A program made the position numbers and the translations under genes. This document shows, piece after piece, positions 55,750 through 63,287 of a DNA stretch of 64,000 bases. Under the pieces are notes generated by a model. That model was not told the DNA's origin and ran no database searches. It saw only the letters and a program-made list of their open reading frames with translations. This stretch comes from CBDCGJ01 sp965238305 (GTDB lineage: Bacteria; Pseudomonadota; Alphaproteobacteria; GCA-2731375): contig CBDEHK010000001.1 in the NCBI GenBank assembly GCA_965238305.1, positions 248,001 to 312,000 on the forward strand, given 5' to 3'. How positions within the stretch are numbered: position 1 is the first letter of the stretch; the number at the start of each line of letters is the position of its first letter.

Positions 55750-57813
55750 CTATCCCTGCGACCCTGCGCCCAGCGGCTGAATGAGGATATTCGAATATTC
55801 ATCGACTTCGCCTTGATGGCCCGGATGAATGACAGTGGTGGAATCCGTCTGCGTCACGATCGCCGGACCAGGGATACTGTGTCCTGGCAGCAATTTCGCC
55901 CGCTCATAGATGTTGGTGTTGTGAAAATTGTCATCGAAATAAACTCGGTGCTGTTCCACTATCGACTGGGATGCGTCAGGGTCAGACTTGTCTTGCCGGG
56001 GCAACGAAATTTTCTCAACCTTGCCCTCTCCGACGACACGCAAATTCACCACTTCAATCGGTTGCTCGAGCCGGAAACCATAAAGCTGTTCGTGGGCCAC
56101 ACCAAAGCGGTCGCGCAGGTCGCCAAGCCCGCCATCACCGATCCGGCCTGGGTCGATATTCATCGAAAATTCATAACCCTGTCGGAAATAACGCACGTCG
56201 ACTTCGTAGCGGGAACTTTGGTTGCCTTCCGATACGCCTTCTTCGCCCAACCAAGCCGCCGCGTCTTTCGCCAGCTTGTCAAAAATACCGGCAATCTGAC
56301 TGCTATCAATATCATCTAGATTGCGGACGAAAGTTTGCGCAAATTCATTTTTGACGTCGGAATGCAAAAATCCAAGCGCCGATAAGACGCCTGGCGTCGG
56401 TGGCACAATTACCGGATAACACTGCGCCAGAATACCCATAGCGTTGCCATGCAAGGGACCGGCGCCGCCAAACGCGACCAGGGCAAAATCCCGCGGATCA
56501 AGACCTTTTTGCACCGTGATCAACCGCAGGGCGCCAAACATATTTTCGTTGACGATATCGATAATGCCCTGCGCGGCCTGATAAACGTCGAGCCCCAATT
56601 CGCGCCCAACTTTCGCCACTGCTTCTTCTGCCGCCTTGATATCGAGCGCCATGCTGCCGCCTAACAACCAGGGTGGCAGCCGACCCAGGACAACGTTTGC
56701 ATCTGTTACCGTCGGCTCCAGGCCGCCATGACCGTAGGCTGCCGGGCCCGGTCGGGCACCAGCGCTTTCCGGTCCAACGCGCAAGGCACCGGTCATCGGC
56801 ACATGGGCAATCGAGCCCCCGCCAGCGCCGACGCTATGGACCTCAACCGAGGGGATTTTGATCGGATAATATCCGAGAGAGGTTTGCCGGGAGATGTTCG
56901 GTTTGCCGTCCTGGATCATCGAGACATCGGTCGAGGTGCCTCCCATATCGAAGCCAAGGGCGTTTGGATGGCCGGCTAAATTGGATAAGAAGGCGGCACC
57001 TGAAACCCCACCGGCGGGACCGGACAACATCGTGTGGACCGGAGAATTCGCCGCCCGCTTCACGCTCATCAAGCCACCATCGGAGCGAATGATATTGACA
57101 TGCGGCGTGAGTTGCAGCCCCGACAGCTTGTCTTCAAAATTGCTCAGATAGCGCTGCATACCCGGATGTACATAGGCATTCATGACCGTCACCAGCGTCC
57201 GCTCATACTCCCGAAATTCCGGTAAGATTTGCGACGATCGCGACACCGGGATGGTCCCATCCTGTTCGCGGACCAGATCATACAGACGATCTTCATGGCT
57301 GCTGTTCGCGTAAGAATGCAATAGCGAGATGGTGATGCTTTCGACCCCGGCCGCCAATACTTCACGAATAGCGTCGTTGGCTTGGGTTTCATCCAACGGC
57401 GTCAAGATTTCGCCCTGTGCGCTCATTCGTTCCTGAATGCCACGGGTGTGCTCCAGGTCAGCCAGCGGATCCGGCTTCTCCATAATAATCCAACCGGCCA
57501 GCGGACCAGGGGTTTGCGAACGTGCCAAATGCAGGACTTGTTCGAAGTTCTGGGTGACGAGCAGGCCGACTTTGGCGCCTTTTTCTTCCAGAATAATGTT
57601 AGTCGAAACCGTTGTGCCATGCAGAATGGCACCGATTTTGGAAGCGGACACACCGGAATTCGCAACAATGCCTTCGACGCCATTGATGATGCCCACCGAC
57701 TGGTCTTCCGGCGTTGTCGGTGTTTTCAATAACTGAATATCGCCGGATTGCTCATCGAACAACAGCAAATCCGTAAACGTCCCGCCAACGTCAATGCCCA
57801 GTCGACGCGTCAT
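55750..57813 (-). CDS. hyuA: Hydantoinase A / N-methylhydantoinase alpha subunit, copy 2
   Basis: A 687-residue HyuA of normal length, starting MTRRLGIDVGGTFTDLLLFD, with LHGTTVSTNIILEEKG, MLSGPAGGVSGAAFL, GFDMGGTSTDVSMI and ESAGARPGPAAYGHGG. The ATG at 57813 follows GGGAG; nine further upstream codons are in frame but not conserved. It is the first gene of the operon hyuA2-hyuB2-flotillin-ATPase-two membrane proteins. It is closely similar to copy 1 in the core, so the pair arose by duplication, but the two clusters carry their extra N-terminal parts on different subunits. Confidence 0.93.
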   Translation of the reverse strand: MTRRLGIDVGGTFTDLLLFDEQSGDIQLLKTPTTPEDQSVGIINGVEGIVANSGVSASKIGAILHGTTVSTNIILEEKGAKVGLLVTQNFEQVLHLARSQTPGPLAGWIIMEKPDPLADLEHTRGIQERMSAQGEILTPLDETQANDAIREVLAAGVESITISLLHSYANSSHEDRLYDLVREQDGTIPVSRSSQILPEFREYERTLVTVMNAYVHPGMQRYLSNFEDKLSGLQLTPHVNIIRSDGGLMSVKRAANSPVHTMLSGPAGGVSGAAFLSNLAGHPNALGFDMGGTSTDVSMIQDGKPNISRQTSLGYYPIKIPSVEVHSVGAGGGSIAHVPMTGALRVGPESAGARPGPAAYGHGGLEPTVTDANVVLGRLPPWLLGGSMALDIKAAEEAVAKVGRELGLDVYQAAQGIIDIVNENMFGALRLITVQKGLDPRDFALVAFGGAGPLHGNAMGILAQCYPVIVPPTPGVLSALGFLHSDVKNEFAQTFVRNLDDIDSSQIAGIFDKLAKDAAAWLGEEGVSEGNQSSRYEVDVRYFRQGYEFSMNIDPGRIGDGGLGDLRDRFGVAHEQLYGFRLEQPIEVVNLRVVGEGKVEKISLPRQDKSDPDASQSIVEQHRVYFDDNFHNTNIYERAKLLPGHSIPGPAIVTQTDSTTVIHPGHQGEVDEYSNILIQPLGAGSQG

Positions 57814-57976
57814 TGTTTCTCCCATCACGTATTTTAGCATTTTCTGGTGTTATGATCACCCTAACCGGCTACCAGGTCAACCAGTGTCGTTCTTGAATGT
57901 TTGACAGCGGCGAAAGTTCAGTTACCATTAGCCTGGTATTTTTCCTGTTTTGATATCCAGAGGAAGATAAACAATC

Positions 57977-58492
57977 ATGGCGCAAGAACAATCCGACCGG
58001 CAGAGGCCTCGTTTCTGGATGATTGTTATTGCTCTGGTGATCTTTTTGATTTTCCTCTATTTCTACGCCCCATTCGAAACATTCCTGGTGGCAAGCATTC
58101 CGAATGTGCATTTTTCCAATGTGATATTCTGGTTTGTCTCACTGGTCGGACTGGTTGCATACGCGATCGCCCATTGGCAGTCTTTCAAGCGTAATATTGT
58201 CCGCAGCGTCAGTGAGTTGGAAGTCGATGGCCTGGTATTCGAAACTTTGCAAATATCCATCCTCGTGGCGGTGATCTTCTGCGCCGGGGCCACTATCCAG
58301 GCGATTGAACTGGTATCGCAACACTTAATCACCCATGGCACTATCTTTGGCGGTGGGGCCGGAGCAAAGCTTTTGTCCATCGTCCTGCTGGTGTTACTGG
58401 CGATCGCCTTTTATTTGCTGCACCATGCGGTACGCGGTTTCCGTCAGGGTTGGCGACCGAAAAGGCCGCCGCGGGTTAGCTCGAACGATTAA
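57977..58492 (+). CDS. Small 4-TM membrane protein, family copy 2 (unknown)
   Basis: A 171-residue membrane protein with about four TM segments: FWMIVIALVIFLIFLYFYAP, VIFWFVSLVGLVAYAIAHW, ISILVAVIFCAGATIQAIEL and LLSIVLLVLLAIAFYLLHH, and a basic C-terminal tail (RQGWRPKRPPR). It is a paralogue of the protein encoded at 47799. It is transcribed divergently from hyuA2 and its end overlaps the convergent G3E GTPase gene by 17 bases. GAGGAAG precedes the ATG. Function unknown. Confidence 0.75.
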   Translation: MAQEQSDRQRPRFWMIVIALVIFLIFLYFYAPFETFLVASIPNVHFSNVIFWFVSLVGLVAYAIAHWQSFKRNIVRSVSELEVDGLVFETLQISILVAVIFCAGATIQAIELVSQHLITHGTIFGGGAGAKLLSIVLLVLLAIAFYLLHHAVRGFRQGWRPKRPPRVSSND

Positions 58493-59519
58493 CTTCCACG
58501 TCTGGGATCAAGGTCTCCGGATTGGCCAGGCTGTTGAATATGGCCAATGACCGGGCAATTCGATCGCGATCGATATCCTGTCCAATCAAGACAATGCGAG
58601 AGCGACGGTCACCGTCACGCCAAGCCCCCAGATGGGCCGGCGGGTGTATGATATGTTGCACCCCATTAACGACAACAGGACCGGACAAACCGCTCACATT
58701 CAGTAACGCCTTCAAACGCAGGATGGTTTCCCCGTGGCGATGCAGCAGCATCGTGGTCCAAATACCAAATGCCGTCCAGTCCATCGGCTGCTCGAAGGTA
58801 AAGCTGAAGGATTGGAAACTGCCGCCTTCAGCGTGAGGATGTTCGCTGTCATCAATCCGCATCCAGCGATCTAACTCGTTTGTTTTTTCCATCACGTCGT
58901 ATGGGTCGGCGGTGAGTAATTTTTCCGCATCCAAGGGCAGTTCGGTTTTGATCTGGATCGGCGCATCCGGGTTTATCTGCCGCAGCGAAGCCGCCAAATC
59001 AGCGACGACACCATGGTCGGTCAAATCGGCTTTGGTGATGATCAGTCGATCCGCGATCGCCACTTGTTTGGTGGTTTCTTCGAACCGTTTCAGCTGGCCG
59101 GGCCCATTTACCGCATCTATCGTCGTCACCACATTGCCGAGGCGATAATGATGTTGGATCACCGGTTCGCTCAGGATCGTATAAGCGATCGGCACCGGAT
59201 CGGCGAGGCCGGTGGTTTCCACCACGACGCGGGTGAAGGTCGGGATCTCGCCTTTGCTGCGTTTAGAGAAGAGGCCACGCAGGGCTTCCTGAAGATCGCC
59301 GCGAATAGCACAACAGACGCAGCCGTTTTCCAGCAATAAGGTGCTTTCCGCGACTTCTTCAAAGAGATGATGGTCGAGGCCGACTTCGCCGAACTCATTC
59401 ACCAAAACGGCCGTATTCTCCAATACCGGCAGGTTCAATAACGCTTGTAACAAAGTGGTCTTACCGCTGCCCAGAAAGCCGGTGATAATATTGACGGGGA
59501 TCAGACTTTGATAATCCAT
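58476..59519 (-). CDS. CobW/G3E-family metallochaperone GTPase, second copy
   Basis: A 347-residue G3E GTPase with P-loop GFLGSGKTTLLQ (14-25), the switch segment NEFGEVGLDHHLF, CVCC at 67-70 (ENGCVCCAI), ETTGLADPVPI, and the NKAD-equivalent motif, which reads ITKADLTDH. The C-terminal CobW domain (FGIWTTMLLHRHGETILRLK) is present. It follows, by 2 bases, a small CxxC protein gene and a deacetylase-family gene in one leftward operon. These GTPases hand metal ions to client enzymes; the deacetylase, a metalloenzyme family, is the likely client. Confidence 0.88.
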   Translation of the reverse strand: MDYQSLIPVNIITGFLGSGKTTLLQALLNLPVLENTAVLVNEFGEVGLDHHLFEEVAESTLLLENGCVCCAIRGDLQEALRGLFSKRSKGEIPTFTRVVVETTGLADPVPIAYTILSEPVIQHHYRLGNVVTTIDAVNGPGQLKRFEETTKQVAIADRLIITKADLTDHGVVADLAASLRQINPDAPIQIKTELPLDAEKLLTADPYDVMEKTNELDRWMRIDDSEHPHAEGGSFQSFSFTFEQPMDWTAFGIWTTMLLHRHGETILRLKALLNVSGLSGPVVVNGVQHIIHPPAHLGAWRDGDRRSRIVLIGQDIDRDRIARSLAIFNSLANPETLIPDVEVNRSS

Positions 59520-59521
59520 TG

Positions 59522-59842
59522 TTATCCAGCCAGCCGGTCCAGCAGGTCATCGCCAAGCGGGTCACAAGGACGACCAATCATTTGCTCCGCTGCCGGCCAA
59601 AGCTCACTCATATTCTCGACAATGGCGGTTTGGCCGGTGCGACTTTTTAGGACATATGCATGGCCGCCCCAGTCGGCGAGATTTAAACCGTAATGGGCCA
59701 AAACCTGATTGGTCAACGCCGTTCGGGTTTGCCTTTCGCGGTGCCAGGTATGGGTGCTGGTGCGATCTTCAAAAGCTTCGGGATGACTGGAGGGATCGGT
59801 CCAATGGCCGCGTCCCGACAATATGCCGCATAGATTGCACAT
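59522..59842 (-). CDS. Small CxxC protein associated with CobW GTPase
   Basis: A 106-residue soluble protein starting MCNLCGILSGRGHWTD, with an N-terminal CxxC and nearby His residues (GRGHW, HTWHRERQTR) that could bind a metal. No named family is recognised. It sits between the deacetylase-family gene (9-base gap) and the G3E GTPase (2-base gap), so it may be an accessory or small client in metal handling. Confidence 0.7.
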   Translation of the reverse strand: MCNLCGILSGRGHWTDPSSHPEAFEDRTSTHTWHRERQTRTALTNQVLAHYGLNLADWGGHAYVLKSRTGQTAIVENMSELWPAAEQMIGRPCDPLGDDLLDRLAG

Positions 59843-59851
59843 GAACCGAAC

Positions 59852-60844
59852 CTATTCTGCAATTTGCCGAGGGAAGCGCTGCGCAAAATCGTCGGCGATT
59901 TCGTCAAAGGTGCAAAAGCGGACGCCCTGGTGACTGGCGATATGTTCAAAAATCCGCTCCAACATCAATTGCACTTGCGGCCGGCCGGAGACGTCTGGGT
60001 GGATCGTCATGGTGTAGACCGCATAATCATATTCCCGGTAAACCCAGTCGAATTGATCGCGCCACAATTCTTCGATATCGCGGGGATTGACAAAACCGAA
60101 GCTATTGGGCGCGCTTTTGATGAACATCATCGGCGGTAAATCGTCCAGATACCAAGAACCTGGAATATCGATCAGGTCGGTTTCTTCGCCGCGCACCAAT
60201 GGTTTCATCCATTCTTCCGGTTGCTTGGAATAGTCAATCGGCGTCCAACTGTCGCCAACTCGCACATAGAAGGGATGAAAATCATCATTCATCAAGCTGT
60301 GGTCGTATTTGATACCGTTTTTCAGCAATAACTCGTTGGTCACTGGCGAAAATTCCCACCACGGCGCGACATAGCCGGTCGGGCGCTTGCCGCTCAGGCG
60401 TTCAATCAGATCGATACACTTGTTCAGCACCGCCTCTTCCTGCTCCGGAGTCATGGCGATAGGGTTTTCGTGGCTATAGCCATGCATGCCGATTTCGTGC
60501 CCCGCGTCGACCACCATCTTGCATTCGTCCGGAAAAGTTTCGATGGAATGACCAGGAATGAACCAGCTGGTGGGGATTTGCATCCGATCGAACAGCCGCA
60601 CCAAACGCGGCACCCCAACTTCGCCGGCAAACAGCCCGCGCGAGATATCGCAAGGACTATCCTGTCCGCCATAGGAGCCGAGCCACCCCGCCACCGCATC
60701 CACATCAATACCAAAGGCGCAGAGGATTTCTTTCTTGCCGCCCGGTTTTGATAGCGAGGATCGCGCCGCCGCCGGCGTGAACGAGGTGCTAGAAGGATTT
60801 AGCAATGGACGCGGTCGATAAGTGGGACCGGTGCTGCCGCTCAT
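59852..60844 (-). CDS. Polysaccharide deacetylase-family (NodB-fold) hydrolase
   Basis: A 330-residue NodB-homology protein: FGIDVDAVAGW (catalytic/metal Asp pair), TSWFIPGHSIETFPDECKMV, the metal HGYSH box in IGMHGYSHENPIAMTPEQE, GYVAPWWEFSPVTNELL and MTIHPDVSGRP near the end. It has no signal peptide, which argues against a cell-wall substrate. Cytosolic relatives such as PuuE are cofactor-independent allantoinases, so a cyclic ureide or amide substrate fits the ureide neighbours. That is inference. The ATG has GGAGG about 7 bases upstream. It is divergent from the second carbamoylsarcosine amidase-like gene. Confidence 0.82.
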   Translation of the reverse strand: MSGSTGPTYRPRPLLNPSSTSFTPAAARSSLSKPGGKKEILCAFGIDVDAVAGWLGSYGGQDSPCDISRGLFAGEVGVPRLVRLFDRMQIPTSWFIPGHSIETFPDECKMVVDAGHEIGMHGYSHENPIAMTPEQEEAVLNKCIDLIERLSGKRPTGYVAPWWEFSPVTNELLLKNGIKYDHSLMNDDFHPFYVRVGDSWTPIDYSKQPEEWMKPLVRGEETDLIDIPGSWYLDDLPPMMFIKSAPNSFGFVNPRDIEELWRDQFDWVYREYDYAVYTMTIHPDVSGRPQVQLMLERIFEHIASHQGVRFCTFDEIADDFAQRFPRQIAE

Positions 60845-61010
60845 GATGATGCCTCCGCTGTTATGATCTTGTTTTTCGGGCGCTATTATAGGGGGATAGC
60901 ACCGGAAGGAAGCAAGCCCCGATTTTCTGACGCCTCTGGGCTTGCGTTGAATTGGAGCGGATCGCGTGCTAACATTTTTGGCAACATGACGGGAAAGTTG
61001 AGGCAGCGGG
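60845..61010. promoter_or_regulatory. Divergent promoter region, deacetylase / amidase 2
   Basis: These 166 bases lie between two divergent start codons. No gene or strong repeat is visible. The promoters of both operons should be here. Confidence 0.4.
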
Positions 61011-61667
61011 ATGAATGACTGGCAAGACGAGACGCTGAAGGGCTACCAAAGCAAAGGGTTTGCAGATCGCTCCGGCTATGGCCAACGACCGGCCCTGTTG
61101 GTGGTCGACTTCATCAACGGCTTTACCGATCCTAGCTCACCCCTGGGTGGCGATTTTTCATCCGAGCTGGCGGTGACAAATTTGCTGCTGGGCGAATTTC
61201 GCCAAGCCAATCTACCCTGCATCTACACCATCATCGAATATGACCATGATTATAAAGACGCCGGTGTCTTCATAAAAAAGGTCCCGTCACTAGGCGTCTT
61301 AAAGCGAGGCTCGCCGCTCTGCGACGTCGATCCCCGGATTGCCCCACAAGTGGGTGATCATATTGTCAGTAAAAAATATGCCAGTTCGTTCTTTGGCACG
61401 GAATTGGACAGCTATCTGCGCAATCATGGCATCGATACATTGGTGATTACCGGCTGCACTACCAGTGGCTGCGTCCGCGCCTCCGCCGTCGATAGTCTGC
61501 AATACGGCTATCAAACCATTGTTGTCCGCGACGGCGTCGGCGACCGGGCCGATGGTCCCCACGAAGCAAATTTGTTCGATATCGACGCCAAATATGGCGA
61601 TGTCGTCGCGGCCGATGAAGTGGCGGATTATGTTCGCTCGCTCACCCGCGAAAAAATCGAAGCGTAA
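61011..61667 (+). CDS. N-carbamoylsarcosine amidase-like cysteine hydrolase, copy 2
   Basis: A 218-residue isochorismatase-fold hydrolase with Asp33 (LLVVDFINGF), Lys122 (IVSKKYASSFF) and Cys154 (ITGCTTSGCVRASAVD). Overall it is similar to the protein encoded at 42255, with a closely matching GVGDRADGPHEANLFDI stretch. It is probably an N-carbamoyl amino-acid amidohydrolase for products of the hydantoinases. It is the first of three closely spaced genes (10 and 11 bases apart) ending in the selenocysteine-type peroxiredoxin. Confidence 0.87.
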   Translation: MNDWQDETLKGYQSKGFADRSGYGQRPALLVVDFINGFTDPSSPLGGDFSSELAVTNLLLGEFRQANLPCIYTIIEYDHDYKDAGVFIKKVPSLGVLKRGSPLCDVDPRIAPQVGDHIVSKKYASSFFGTELDSYLRNHGIDTLVITGCTTSGCVRASAVDSLQYGYQTIVVRDGVGDRADGPHEANLFDIDAKYGDVVAADEVADYVRSLTREKIEA

Positions 61668-61677
61668 GGAAGCAGCC

Positions 61678-61914
61678 ATGACAAAAGAGACCTATAGCAG
61701 CGACTTCGACAATATGCTGCAGCGCTCACGGAACAGGATGGACGAATTGGGCGGTGCCGGTACGTTCAAGAATTCCGAAATATCGAGCCTGGTTGATCAG
61801 GACTACCGCACCAAAAGCCTATCGTCATCCGCCGCACATACGACGCCTCAGCCGACCAGCGGGAAGGTGATCGCCGGAACAGCGGATGGTATTCATTTTT
61901 CCTTCAAACCATAA
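61678..61914 (+). CDS. Small hypothetical protein between amidase and peroxiredoxin
   Basis: A 78-residue polar protein starting MTKETYSSDFDNMLQRSRNR, with many Ser/Thr, no cysteine, no TM and a C-terminal GTADGIHFSFKP. The start codon lies 10 bases after the amidase stop with AAGGAAG before it, and it ends 11 bases before the peroxiredoxin start, so it is translated within the operon. I do not recognise a family and cannot propose a function. Confidence 0.65.
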   Translation: MTKETYSSDFDNMLQRSRNRMDELGGAGTFKNSEISSLVDQDYRTKSLSSSAAHTTPQPTSGKVIAGTADGIHFSFKP

Positions 61915-61925
61915 AGGATCAACCC

Positions 61926-62384
61926 ATGCCGATGCCCAAGGCCGGCGACATCGCCCCTGATTTCATGTTGCTAAACCAGCACGGGATCACCACCGGATTG
62001 GCCAATTATCGCGGCCATCATTTGTTGCTGTGGTGGTATCCGAAGGCGGATACACCCGGATGAACTATTGAAGGCAAAGGGTTCCGTGATCGAATCCACG
62101 ACTTCACCGCACAGAACACGATGATCGCCGGCATCAGTTGCGACAGCCCGGAAGAGAACCGCTTGTTTCAGGAGAAATTCAATTTCCCCTTCGACCTGCT
62201 ATGCGATCCGACCCGCGTGACGGCAATGAACTATGGCGCCGCCGACAGCGTCGATACGGAATATCCCGACCGCATCAGCTTCCTGATCGATCCATCGGGG
62301 CGCATCGTGAAAACTTATCGCGAAGTTGATCCGGCGGCTCATCCGGAAGAAGTCCTGTCGGATCAAGCCTTGATGGATCATTGA
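61926..62384 (+). CDS. Peroxiredoxin with in-frame TGA at peroxidatic position (probable selenoprotein)
   Basis: A Bcp/AhpC-type peroxiredoxin of 152 residues if TGA at 62061-62063 is read through. The frame reads MPMPKAGDIAPDFMLLNQHG, then WWYPKADTPG-[TGA]-TIEGKGFRDRIHDF, GISCDSPEENRLFQEKFNF and DRISFLIDPSGRIVKTY. The TGA is codon 46, exactly where the family has its peroxidatic cysteine (TPGCT). The frame is open and conserved on both sides. A hairpin with a 7-base apical loop begins 15 bases after the TGA, as in bacterial SECIS elements. Selenocysteine peroxiredoxins are known, and Sec would raise peroxide reactivity. A nonsense mutation is the alternative. No sel genes are in the window. 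Confidence 0.85.
62079..62097 (+). promoter_or_regulatory. SECIS-like hairpin downstream of TGA codon
   Basis: GGGTTC (62079-62084) pairs with GAATCC (62092-62097), with one G-U pair, around the loop CGTGATC. The loop lies 22-28 bases after the TGA and contains G residues, which fits the bacterial SECIS rule of an apical G about 16-37 bases downstream for SelB binding. Confidence 0.6.
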
Positions 62385-62385
62385 A

Positions 62386-63286
62386 TTAAGCCGATTTCCG
62401 CCTGGCAGACTCCGGAAACAAACCTGCTTTCATGACTAGGCCCGGTAACGGGGCCGGAAAATATTCTTCTGCCCATTCGGCGACGCCAATCAAGGCGTCG
62501 AGGTCGATGCCGGTTTCGTAGCCCATATTCCTGAGCATAAAACTAAGATCTTCCGTGGCGATATTGCCGGTTGCCCGCGGCGCAAAGGGACAGCCGCCGA
62601 TACCGCCGACGGACGCATCCAAGAAGCTTGCCCCTGCCGCCACCGCTGCTGCCGCATTGGCATAACCGGTATTGCGGGTATTGTGGAAATGTCCACCCAG
62701 CGGCAGATCGTCGCCGATCACGTCGCGCACGGCGGCCAGACGAGCCGGAATTTGTGTCGGCAAGCCAGATTTCCCGTACGCCACCGGCCGCAAACCGTTT
62801 GGCGATCGCCTGAACTTGCGAAATCGGCACGTCACCTTCGAAGGGGCAACCGAAAGCGGCGGCGACACCGGCGGAAAGGGGAATATTGGCGGCCGCGGCT
62901 TTTTCCGCCACCGCGTCAAAACCAACTAAGGTCTGCTCGATGCTGGCGCCTTGATTGCGCTGATTGAAGGTTTCGCTGGCCACGGCGACATAGCGGATTT
63001 CATGGACGCCGGCGTCAATAGCGCGTTCGGCGCCGCGTACATTCAGGGCCAGGCTGGTAAAGGTGACGCCATCGGGGCGGGCGATGCCAGCCATGACGTC
63101 TTCCGCGAAAGCCATTTGCGGTACCCGTTTTGGACTGACGAAGCTGACCGCTTCGATCCGGCGCAGGCCGGTTTTTGCCAAGCGGTCGATCAGGGAAATG
63201 CGCTCTTCGACGCTCCAATGCCGCTCTTCGCTTTGCAAACCGTCGCGGGGGCCAACTTCACAAATATCGATTGATTGTCCGCTCAT
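62386..63286 (-). pseudogene. Hydroxymethylglutaryl-CoA lyase gene, frameshifted
   Basis: The HMGL family of TIM-barrel lyases cleaves HMG-CoA to acetoacetate and acetyl-CoA in leucine breakdown. The first part (SIDICEVGPRDGLQSEERHW, EAVSFVSPKRVPQMA, AAFGCPFEGDVP, REIWLADT) and the second part (DDLPLGGHFHNTRNTGYANA, SVGGIGGCPFAPRATGNI) lie in different frames that meet near 62770. Between LADT and TQIPARLAAV about seven residues of the usual LADTIG-TP loop are missing. This suggests a 23-base deletion between short direct repeats such as GCCGACAC: adding 23 bases gives 924, divisible by three, about 307 residues. The active-site loop is disrupted, so the protein should be inactive. Confidence 0.8.
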
Positions 63287-63287
63287 G

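Noticed and set aside
62121..62384. Short peroxiredoxin frame starting at the internal ATG as a complete gene
   Set aside because: It would lack the thioredoxin-fold start and active site. The upstream frame from 61926 matches the family and is interrupted only by the TGA at the catalytic codon.
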